A DNA stretch of 64,000 nt, from assembly GCF_014154935.1 (NCBI RefSeq), contig NZ_JACEHH010000007.1:124001-188000 (forward strand), given 5' to 3'. Under the pieces are notes generated by a model. The model saw only the letters and a list, made by a program, of their open reading frames with translations, was not told the DNA's origin and did not search any database. This DNA comes from Stieleria mannarensis (GTDB lineage Bacteria; Planctomycetota; Planctomycetia; Pirellulales; Pirellulaceae). Below are positions 18,489 through 25,584 of this stretch, piece after piece. The stretch's first letter is position 1; the number at the start of each line of letters is the position of its first letter. Position numbers and translations under genes: made by a program.

Positions 18489-20033
18489 TCAAGACGCTGC
18501 TTCGGGCGGGGGATTGTTTGAAGCGTTTGCTCGGCCGGACGGTGGCGAGTCGGTCGATGCTGCAGGCTGTGTCGCCGCAGGCTGTGGATTGTCGGGAGAT
18601 TGCTCCGATGGGGCCATCGCTTTCTCGCTCGCGCCGGCCGACGGCGGGCTGTCGCTGGCAAGCGATTGCGTTTGTGCCTCGATCGCGTTGCGGACACGAC
18701 GTTGGACAAATTCCACGTGCAGCCGCAGATTGTAGAACTCTTCCATGTAAGACAACGGGACCGATTTCAGGTCATCCAGTTCGCCTTGCATTTCCACCAA
18801 CGTCGTCTCATCCTTGACCAGACGTTCGACGTCCGTTTCGCCGCGCAGCTCGGATTCGATGCCACGCAGAATTTCGTACCAGCGATAGATCCTCGAGCGA
18901 ATCCTCCAGCGATACAGCGGCGGGGCCATGCGGAACAGCGGTAACAGCAACGTCACCGCGGGCAATAGCAAGATCTTGCCGCGGTTGATGGCCGACGCGA
19001 CCCAAAACGGCAGGTACTTTTGCAGAAACGGTGGCCCGTCTTCAAAGAACACCTGGGCGGATTGGTTCAGTGGAAACTCGACAAACTCCGTCGACGGCAA
19101 CCGCCCCGGTTGCAGCAGGCTCTCTTCGCCACGGTGCGTTTGCGTCGCGGCCCGCAACAACAGCGGGATCAATGCGTCGTGCAGCGAGCGGGTGGCGATC
19201 AAATTGGCGGCCGGTGCGATCAATTGAACATCGCGCGGCGGATAGTCGTGTTGCAAATCGATCACGCCGCGCTGGAGCGTGACGGCGGTGAGAAACGGGT
19301 GTCGTCGCGAGTAGGCATCGTCGCGTTGAAAGTTCATCAGATGGATGTCTCGGTCGGCGATCAGCTGGCGGATCAGTCCGGATTCGGGCGGCAAGACAAA
19401 GATGGCCGCATCGATTTGTCCCTGTTTCAATTGTGTGACCGCTTCGACGCCGCCCGACCCGACCAAGGTCGCCCCCGAATCGGAATCGATCCCATTCTCG
19501 TCCAACAACAATTTCGCGATCGATTCGGTGCCGCTGCCCGGGCGGCCGACCGCGATCCGCTTGCCGCCCAGGCCGCGCAAATCCGCCGGCGATGCTTCGC
19601 CCCGATAAAACACCCAGATCGGTTCAAAATACAAACTGGCCAGCGATTCGATCCGGGCCGAATTGCCGAACGTTTCCGGCACCGTCCCACCCTGAACGAT
19701 CGCCAACGTGACCTGCGGATCGGAGTCCAACAACTGGTAATTTTCGATCGATCCGGCCGTCGGACGAAGTTCCAACGTGACTCCCTGACGTCCCAGGTAA
19801 TCGCGATACTGGAGCGCGAACCGATGGTAGGCCCCGTCGGTCGGACCGGTCGCCATGACGATCCGACGCGGGGGAGCGGGCTGGATGAAAAACCATGCCA
19901 GGGCGAATCCGAACAGAACGACCAGAAACCCGCCGCCCCAGATCTTCAGCAACAACCCCCGCACCTGGCGACGCGTTTCGCGAAAATGCTCGGCCAGCAA
20001 ACTCTCCGAATGATCCCGCGTCGTTTCAGTCAA
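18489..20033 (-). CDS. TAXI-family solute-binding protein with membrane anchors
   Basis: The 514-residue protein has an N-terminal transmembrane segment (about residues 31-51, IWGGGFLVVLFGFALAWFFI), a periplasmic binding domain of the TRAP-associated TAXI family (ATGPTDGAYHRFA, RPTAGSIENYQLL, LAIVQGGTVPE, RIAVGRPGSGTESIAKLLL), a second hydrophobic stretch (about residues 350-370, GKILLLPAVTLLLPLF) and a long helical then proline/alanine-rich C-terminal tail that should be cytoplasmic. Classical TAXI proteins deliver ligands such as dicarboxylates to a TRAP permease. No permease gene is adjacent, and the membrane-tethered layout with a tail suggests sensing or scaffolding, which is inference. 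The start ATG is supported by the polar leader before the first membrane segment. Confidence 0.85.
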   Translation of the reverse strand: MTETTRDHSESLLAEHFRETRRQVRGLLLKIWGGGFLVVLFGFALAWFFIQPAPPRRIVMATGPTDGAYHRFALQYRDYLGRQGVTLELRPTAGSIENYQLLDSDPQVTLAIVQGGTVPETFGNSARIESLASLYFEPIWVFYRGEASPADLRGLGGKRIAVGRPGSGTESIAKLLLDENGIDSDSGATLVGSGGVEAVTQLKQGQIDAAIFVLPPESGLIRQLIADRDIHLMNFQRDDAYSRRHPFLTAVTLQRGVIDLQHDYPPRDVQLIAPAANLIATRSLHDALIPLLLRAATQTHRGEESLLQPGRLPSTEFVEFPLNQSAQVFFEDGPPFLQKYLPFWVASAINRGKILLLPAVTLLLPLFRMAPPLYRWRIRSRIYRWYEILRGIESELRGETDVERLVKDETTLVEMQGELDDLKSVPLSYMEEFYNLRLHVEFVQRRVRNAIEAQTQSLASDSPPSAGASEKAMAPSEQSPDNPQPAATQPAASTDSPPSGRANASNNPPPEAAS

Positions 20034-20224
20034 ATGCCCGGTCCTGATGTCTTGTCGAACGTGTCGTGATTGGCGGCATGGGCGACCGCCTCGTGATGAG
20101 AGATCACGTCGCGTCTTGCCAGATCGGCCAAGTATTTCTCAACGATAGACGATTCCAAGATCACTTGCTGCTTCCCGGTCCCCAAAAACAGTTGACGCGG
20201 AGTGAAACACCGGATACTTTGCAT
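20030..20224 (-). CDS. Possible 64-residue protein upstream of the TAXI gene
   Basis: A short minus-strand frame overlaps the TAXI start codon by four bases, as in translational coupling. The C-terminal half (VEKYLADLARRDVISHHEAV) looks like genuine helical protein and recalls the C-terminal tail of PilT-type ATPases, where a similar DLxxxGxIxxxEAL pattern occurs. The start at 20224 falls inside the palindrome at 20217-20231. An earlier ATG at 20260 is also possible. There is no ribosome site, so it may be a chance frame or a gene relic. Confidence 0.3.
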   Translation of the reverse strand: MQSIRCFTPRQLFLGTGKQQVILESSIVEKYLADLARRDVISHHEAVAHAANHDTFDKTSGPGI

Positions 20225-20231
20225 TGCAAAG
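20217..20231. promoter_or_regulatory. Palindromic operator candidate, site 1
   Basis: CTTTGCATTGCAAAG is a perfect 15-base palindrome around a central T. It ends 33 bases before the ATG of the membrane-protein gene that precedes the winged-helix regulator. An identical copy stands before the radical SAM gene. TTGACG at about 20191-20196 could be a -35 box, placing the palindrome over the promoter. Confidence 0.7.
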
Positions 20232-20264
20232 CCAGTTGATTCCACTTCGATTCGGGTCACCGTG

Positions 20265-20876
20265 ATGGAACTTCGCGAGGCACTTCGCCAGATTTCCGAA
20301 ATTCGCGCGTGTTTGTCTCGCGGCGAAGTGTTTCGCGGTTATCGCTCAGCAACGGTCGGGTTTTCAGCCGTCGTCGGGATGATCGCCGCGGCATTGCAAC
20401 CGCATTGGGTTGCCGCACCGGCGACAAATTTGGGGCGCTATTTGGCTGGCTGGATCGCGGTCGCCGCGGTCAGCGTGATCGTGGTGGGCACCGAACTCGC
20501 CTGGCGAAGCGAGCGGAACGGTCCGGGCCGCTCGCGCGAGTTGACGCGTTTGGCGGTCGAACAGTTTTCCCCCTGCATCATCGTCGGCGCGCTGCTGACA
20601 CTCTTCATCTATCGTTACGCGCCCCAGATCGGTTGGATGTTGCCGGGGCTGTGGGCCCTGGTGTTCGGACTCGGCGTGTTTGCGTCCTATCGCTTGATGC
20701 CGCGTCAAGTGTTTTGGGTCGGCGCCTACTACATCGCTTGTGGCTGCGGTTGCTTGCGTTTCGGACAGGGCGAGAACGCGTTTTCACCTTGGTTGATGTT
20801 CATCAGCTTCGGCGGCGGGCAACTGCTTAGCGCCTCGATCCTCTATTGGACTTTGGAGCGTCCCGATGCCGGCTAA
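20265..20876 (+). CDS. Multi-pass membrane protein paired with a winged-helix regulator
   Basis: The 203-residue product has a soluble helical N-terminus (MELREALRQISEIRACLSRG) and about five to six membrane segments (FSAVVGMIAAAL, GWIAVAAVSVIVVGTELAW, CIIVGALLTLFIY, LPGLWALVFGLGVFASY, FWVGAYYIACGCGCL, WLMFISFGGGQLLSASILYW). The gene overlaps the regulator gene by 11 bases, so the two form an operon. Membrane proteins of this shape are often encoded next to winged-helix regulators of the HTH_34 type and may act with them as a sensor, which is inference. ATG 20265 was chosen over an upstream frame extension because the palindromic operator lies between them. Confidence 0.8.
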   Translation: MELREALRQISEIRACLSRGEVFRGYRSATVGFSAVVGMIAAALQPHWVAAPATNLGRYLAGWIAVAAVSVIVVGTELAWRSERNGPGRSRELTRLAVEQFSPCIIVGALLTLFIYRYAPQIGWMLPGLWALVFGLGVFASYRLMPRQVFWVGAYYIACGCGCLRFGQGENAFSPWLMFISFGGGQLLSASILYWTLERPDAG

Positions 20877-21327
20877 ACGAAAAACCGATCCGAAAAAATC
20901 CCAGTCCGCCCCGGCATCCCAATCCGCCCCGGCTGAATCGGGGCGATTCGCCTACAGCGGTCTCGATCGCGTCCTGCACGAAAAGGCGCGGCTGGGAATT
21001 CTGGCCTCCCTGGCGGCGAACGACGCCGGGTTGCTGTTCAACGATCTCAAACAACTCTGCTCGCTCACCGACGGCAACCTCAGTCGTCACCTGGGCGTGT
21101 TGAGTGACGCCGGACTGGTCGAGACCTGGAAAGGTGCGTCCGGAAAAGGAAATGGTGGGTCGCGCCCCCAAACCATGTACCGCCTGACCGAACTGGGCCA
21201 CTCCCGATTTGCCGACTACATCAACGAATTGGAACGCGTCATCGCCGACGCGCAACGTGACGCCGCGTCGCACGCCGAGAGGCCGAAGGGCCCTCGCCGG
21301 GCCGCGCACCGATGGTCCGCGACCTGA
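20866..21327 (+). CDS. Winged-helix transcriptional regulator (HTH_34-like)
   Basis: The 153-residue product has a disordered Lys/Ser/Pro N-terminus, then a winged helix at about residues 28-110: LDRVLHEKARLGILASLAAN (helix 1), LLFNDLKQLCSLTDGNLSRH (helix-turn-helix) and a wing (WKGASGKGNGGSRPQTMYRL) ending in helical dimerisation residues (YINELERVIADAQRD). The TDGNLSxHLxxLxxAGLVE pattern is characteristic of the MarR/ArsR-like winged-helix group PF13601. GGAG at 20855-20858 is a suitable ribosome site. The same 15-base palindrome flanks the operon on both sides, so it probably regulates its own operon and the radical SAM gene. Confidence 0.9.
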   Translation: MPAKRKTDPKKSQSAPASQSAPAESGRFAYSGLDRVLHEKARLGILASLAANDAGLLFNDLKQLCSLTDGNLSRHLGVLSDAGLVETWKGASGKGNGGSRPQTMYRLTELGHSRFADYINELERVIADAQRDAASHAERPKGPRRAAHRWSAT

Positions 21328-21355
21328 TCTCCGGGTCTTTTTTCACCCCTCCTCA

Positions 21356-21370
21356 CTTTGCATTGCAAAG
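21356..21370. promoter_or_regulatory. Palindromic operator candidate, site 2
   Basis: CTTTGCATTGCAAAG again, identical to site 1. It lies 29 bases after the regulator stop and ends 45 bases before the radical SAM start. The spacing to the downstream start is similar at both sites. Confidence 0.7.
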
Positions 21371-21415
21371 CTTCCGCAACGCCCACTTCCACCGACTCGA
21401 TTGGAGAGCGACGAC

Positions 21416-22921
21416 ATGAAACCCTGGCTCCCACGCGCCATGCGGATCGCGCCTCCGCTTGATCCGCACGCCCCGACGGCTCCGATCCGCCAGCGACAGG
21501 CGTTGCTGATCAACCCGTTTTATCCCAAGGATCCGCACGCCAGTTTCGGAAAGCACGTGTTGACCCCGACGTTGGCATTGACCAGCGTAGCCGCCGCCAC
21601 GCCGGAGGATTGGGAGGTGAGTTATTGGGACGAGAACTTGCTGCAAGGGCCTCCGCCGGGCGACCCGATGCCGGCGGTGGTCGGCATCACGGTCCACCTG
21701 ACCTTTGCCGAGCGAGCCTATCAGCTTGCACGATGGTATCGCACCCGAGGCGCGGTCGTGGTCCTCGGCGGACTGCACGTGATTTCGTGTCCCGAGGAGG
21801 CCGCGCCGCACGCCGACGCTCTGGCCATCGGTGACGGGGTCAGCCTGTGGGGGGAAATCCTACGCGACGTTGACAACGGGACCCTGCAACCCATCTACCG
21901 CGCCGATTTTCACCGCCCCTATCGTGATGACCCTGCGCCGCGCCGCGACCTGCTTCCCCGTGAGAGTTTCTTGACGACGTCCAGCTTGATCGCAACACGC
22001 GGTTGCCATAACCGATGTGGGTTTTGCTACCTGTCGACCAAGGGGCTGCACATGCCGTACTTGGTTCGCGATGTCCAGCAGATCGCCGACGAGTTCCAGC
22101 GCGATGGGCAACCCTATGCGGTGTTCACCGACAACAACCTGGGCTCCAAACCGGAGTACCTGCGACAGTTGTGTCGAGCGCTGCGACCGCTTGAAAAGAT
22201 CTGGAGTGCCGCCGTCAGTATCGACGTCACCGATGACCCCAGCCTGGTCCGAGAGATGGCGTTGGCGGGGTGCACGGGCGTCTTCATCGGGTTCGAATCA
22301 CTGCATAACGACAACATCACCGACGCGAAGAAGAAGAGCCCCAGGACGGAAGACTATGCCCGACGCGTGGCGCTGTTGCACGACAACGGGATTCAGGTCA
22401 ACGGCAGCTTTGTGCTGGGATTCGACCACGATCGCGAGGACGTTTTTGAGAACACGATCCGCTGGGTGGAAGAAAACCGGTTGGAGTGTGCAACGTTTCA
22501 CATCATGACGCCCTATCCCGGAACGCCGCTGTTTCGACAAATGGAATCCGAAGGCCGGCTGCTGCATCGCGATTGGAGCAAGTATGACACCGCCAACGTG
22601 GTCTTTCGCCCCAAACACATGACCGAGCAGCAACTGGCCGCCGGGTATGCGCGTTGTTACGAGCGTCTGTTTTCACACGCGTCGATTTGGCGGCGTCGTC
22701 CGAGGGACTGGCGCGCCGTCCCCGCCTATCTGGCGATGTCCTACTTGTACAAGCGGTCCAATTGGATGTGGCACTTGCTGATCAAGTACCGTCAGACGGC
22801 CCGCGTCTGGCGACCGCTGGTGGAATTGACACGGCGGCGTCACGTCAAGTTTCGGCGGCGATTGCAGGCCCAGCCCGAAACACCCGCCCGCGGCAGCACG
22901 GTGGTTTCGGCGGGCGTGTAA
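21416..22921 (+). CDS. B12-binding-domain-type radical SAM enzyme
   Basis: The 501-residue product has an N-terminal cobalamin-binding-like Rossmann region (QALLINPFYP, YWDENLLQG, VVVLGGLHVISCPEEA, ADALAIGDG), then a radical SAM core with the cluster motif RGCHNRCGFCYLS (C-x3-C-x2-C) at about residues 193-205, followed by VFTDNNLGSK, FIGFES and NGSFVLGFDHDRED, all usual for this superfamily. The C-terminal 100 residues are basic and aromatic, with a short hydrophobic stretch. The usual DxHxxG cobalamin histidine motif is not evident. The substrate is unknown; relatives include hopanoid, tetrapyrrole and lipid-modifying methylases or cyclases. The start is supported by GGAGAG at 21403-21408. 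It is probably controlled by the upstream winged-helix protein. Confidence 0.9.
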   Translation: MKPWLPRAMRIAPPLDPHAPTAPIRQRQALLINPFYPKDPHASFGKHVLTPTLALTSVAAATPEDWEVSYWDENLLQGPPPGDPMPAVVGITVHLTFAERAYQLARWYRTRGAVVVLGGLHVISCPEEAAPHADALAIGDGVSLWGEILRDVDNGTLQPIYRADFHRPYRDDPAPRRDLLPRESFLTTSSLIATRGCHNRCGFCYLSTKGLHMPYLVRDVQQIADEFQRDGQPYAVFTDNNLGSKPEYLRQLCRALRPLEKIWSAAVSIDVTDDPSLVREMALAGCTGVFIGFESLHNDNITDAKKKSPRTEDYARRVALLHDNGIQVNGSFVLGFDHDREDVFENTIRWVEENRLECATFHIMTPYPGTPLFRQMESEGRLLHRDWSKYDTANVVFRPKHMTEQQLAAGYARCYERLFSHASIWRRRPRDWRAVPAYLAMSYLYKRSNWMWHLLIKYRQTARVWRPLVELTRRRHVKFRRRLQAQPETPARGSTVVSAGV

Positions 22922-22988
22922 CGGAACGCGCCGGCAGCTGTTGATTGAATTTGCGTACCCAAATCAACAAGGACGTCGGTGCTTTGCC

Positions 22989-25166
22989 TTACTTCAACGA
23001 CCGCAATCCATCGAACCCGGCAAACAGCTCATCCACCGACCGCCTCCGATCCTGGTCTTCATCATCTTGTGCAATCAATTCAAAGAAAACGGCCGACTCC
23101 GATGTCATCATCGCCGGCGGCGGCTGAAGCGCCAAGAAGTTCAGGACATGAAGCGCATCGCGGGGCGTGATGTTCCCATCGCGATTGACATCGAACCGCC
23201 AGTCCGTCGCCGTCGCAAAACCGGACGCCAGCCGGTTCAGGACCGTCAGCGCGTCCAGCGGCGACACCTGGTCACGACCATTGACGTCCAGCGGATTGAG
23301 CACCGAGTTGAGTGCTCGTTGCAACTCGGCTTTGTCGATCAGATCCGGCGTGATCGGATCGTGTGCCCCTGGCAGCGTGACCGTCGCGGCATACTGGTTC
23401 TCAAAGGGACCGAAATCCAGTTGATCGACGGCACCTGAATCATCCAGATCGACATACTCCGGCGCGACAGCGGTCGAAGTCCCGAACCAGTACGCAAAGG
23501 TTGCAAAATCCAGCAGGTCGACGCGGGCGTTGCCATTCCAATCGCCCTTGAGTGAAAAGAACCGATTGACGCGGTCCCCGTTGAAAGTGAACTGTGGCCC
23601 CGACGTGACCTCGGGTGACAGCACCAATCGGTAGCGACCGTCGGGCAACTGGGCCTCGTCCAGCTGGATCGTGATCAATCGGCTGCCGGGGACGAATGTG
23701 ATTTGGTCGCCACGCAATGCGATTTCAACGGGAGGTCCCGCGCCGGTCACGCCCAAATTGCTGAGCACGATTCCGCCCGACGGGATCGCGTCGATCTCAT
23801 CACCCAGTTCGATCACGATGTCGCGCAATTGGCTGCGTTGTCTCGCCCAAGACGTCGGCTGCGTTCCGTGGCCCAGGTCGCTCGGATCGCTGCGCAGGCT
23901 GTTGATCGTCACGACCGGCGGATCGACCGGATCGCCGATGATCGTCCCGGTTGCCGAAGCCGGTGCGCCGACGATGTACGGTCGACCGGTCAGCTCCAGT
24001 TCCCGTGAACTGTCACGGCTGAACTGGTTGACCGTCAGCAAGGTGTGTCCGGCAAAGGCATAGCTGTCGTTGCCGTCAAACGCCAACCCGAAGACTTCGG
24101 CAAAGTTCTCACCGGGATCTTGGGCAGGTTTGGGCGCGGTCTCGATCGTGCCCCCGGTTCCGGGCGTGCGAATCTCGATCAGCGAATCGGCCGGTTCGCC
24201 GGGGCGGTTCGCGGACAAGACCAGGTGTCCGGCCGAAACGTAATCGAGATCGCCGCTGGAAACGTAGTTGCTCGGCAGCAATCGCGACGCGAGCGCGCCG
24301 TCGATGTCAAAGACCGTGGTGACATTGTTGAGAACCCACTGTTCGCCGGCGGCTTCCAGGTCGAGCAGGTGCAGGTCCAAGAAATCCGCGCCGACGGCAA
24401 ACAGGTCGCCGTCTTCGCTTCGGAAGTCGCCGTTGCGACTGTCGATCAACGCGTTGGCGCTGGAGATTCCGTGTGAATTGATGAACGTCGACGCGATCCT
24501 CCCGTCATCGATCTGGTCCGGGTGCACTTGGTACAGATCGTCTTCGGTGAGCGCAAACAGATCACCGTCTTCGGTGAACGCGATGTCGGTGATCGTTTGC
24601 GTCGCGTTGATCGTTCCGATGACGTGCACGCACCCCGTTTGGACATCCACGGTGGCCAGACGGTTTTCTTCATCGACGACGTAGTAATCGGTCAGCTGAC
24701 GAGTGACGAAGTGTGCCGCCGCACCATAGACCGGCCCGAACTCATCGGCCGAAACGATCGTCACGATGATGTCTTCGTCGCGTTCGATTAGCGAGTCTCG
24801 GATCGGCCGGACCGCCAGTTCGACCGTCGATTCGCCCGGGTAGAAAGTCGCCGTTGCAGTGACTGGCCCGGTCGCCGGAGGCTCGTCGGGAAAGAAGATC
24901 GTGTCGTTTTCGACTTCCCGTGCGGTGTAGTCGACGTCATAAACCGCATCGCCGGAAAGCTGGAATTTGACCGCCAGCAACTCGTCGGTCTCGTCGCGTG
25001 TCAGCGAATAGACGATGCGTTTGATCGGGTCTTCGGCAATCGCGACCGGAGACTTTGCGGTGACGGAGATCGTGGCGGCCAGCAACCGCCGATCCTCCAA
25101 CGATTCCAGCCGCGACCGTCGTTGAAACGGCGACCGGCGACGTCGGTGCTTGAAACGTTGGTTCAT
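22989..25166 (-). CDS. Secreted dockerin-containing LEPR-XLL-type protein
   Basis: The 725-residue product starts MNQRFKHRRRR and reads SRLESLEDRRLLAA at about residues 18-31, the LEPR-XLL-like leader. A Calx-beta-like segment follows (FYPGESTVELAVRPIRDSLI, DEDIIVTIVSAD), then a propeller-like region of PD/ITDIAFTEDGDLFAL strands, an Ig-like segment, and at the C-terminus a dockerin type I pair of calcium loops (DVNGRDQVSPLDALTVLNRL and DVNRDGNITPRDALHVLNFL). A third loop (DLDDSGAVDQLDF) lies earlier. Dockerins bind cohesin partners; in planctomycetes this ending is common on large surface proteins. The frame extends upstream to 25325, but the leader motif favours the ATG at 25166. The gene lies downstream of the 6638-residue gene on the same strand. 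Confidence 0.85.
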   Translation of the reverse strand: MNQRFKHRRRRSPFQRRSRLESLEDRRLLAATISVTAKSPVAIAEDPIKRIVYSLTRDETDELLAVKFQLSGDAVYDVDYTAREVENDTIFFPDEPPATGPVTATATFYPGESTVELAVRPIRDSLIERDEDIIVTIVSADEFGPVYGAAAHFVTRQLTDYYVVDEENRLATVDVQTGCVHVIGTINATQTITDIAFTEDGDLFALTEDDLYQVHPDQIDDGRIASTFINSHGISSANALIDSRNGDFRSEDGDLFAVGADFLDLHLLDLEAAGEQWVLNNVTTVFDIDGALASRLLPSNYVSSGDLDYVSAGHLVLSANRPGEPADSLIEIRTPGTGGTIETAPKPAQDPGENFAEVFGLAFDGNDSYAFAGHTLLTVNQFSRDSSRELELTGRPYIVGAPASATGTIIGDPVDPPVVTINSLRSDPSDLGHGTQPTSWARQRSQLRDIVIELGDEIDAIPSGGIVLSNLGVTGAGPPVEIALRGDQITFVPGSRLITIQLDEAQLPDGRYRLVLSPEVTSGPQFTFNGDRVNRFFSLKGDWNGNARVDLLDFATFAYWFGTSTAVAPEYVDLDDSGAVDQLDFGPFENQYAATVTLPGAHDPITPDLIDKAELQRALNSVLNPLDVNGRDQVSPLDALTVLNRLASGFATATDWRFDVNRDGNITPRDALHVLNFLALQPPPAMMTSESAVFFELIAQDDEDQDRRRSVDELFAGFDGLRSLK

Positions 25167-25366
25167 CCTTCCGGAAAAATCGTGAGTGAATCGATGGTCG
25201 TCAGCCGTGCCGATGGCCAGCTCTACGGAGGGGTGCAGGTGGGGGGGCTCGGCGAGGGTGCCCCCTGGCCTGCCAAGACTGATTTGACGCACCATTGTGT
25301 TCAAAGTTGCGTGCAAATCACGCACAGACGCGGATTTTTGGCACTTCTTCTCCGCACTCCCCTACT

Positions 25367-25584
25367 GAGGTCGTGCGGTTTTTAACCTCCTATCTATCAG
25401 GCGTTTACGCCTTCACCCTCCCTCGGGGAAGGTCGCGGAGGAGTGGCGACGACGCGGGGAGGGTTGATCCACGATTAAAATCGACCGGAGGACGAAAAAT
25501 TGTTCGGCAATTCACCGTTCGACCTCCCCTCGCTGCGCTCGACCCTCCTGCCAGGAGGGTGATATCCAAAAACCGCACGACCTC
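25367..25584. mobile_element. 218-bp non-autonomous inverted-repeat element with 4-bp target duplication
   Basis: A perfect 17-bp terminal inverted repeat (GAGGTCGTGCGGTTTTT at 25367-25383 and its complement at 25568-25584) is flanked on both sides by TACT (25363-25366 and 25585-25588). The interior has further inverted segments (GGAGGGTT and CCCTCCTGCCAGGAGGG) and no gene. It lies exactly at the stop codon of the giant upstream gene. A transposon origin is inferred from the repeat and duplication. Confidence 0.7.
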
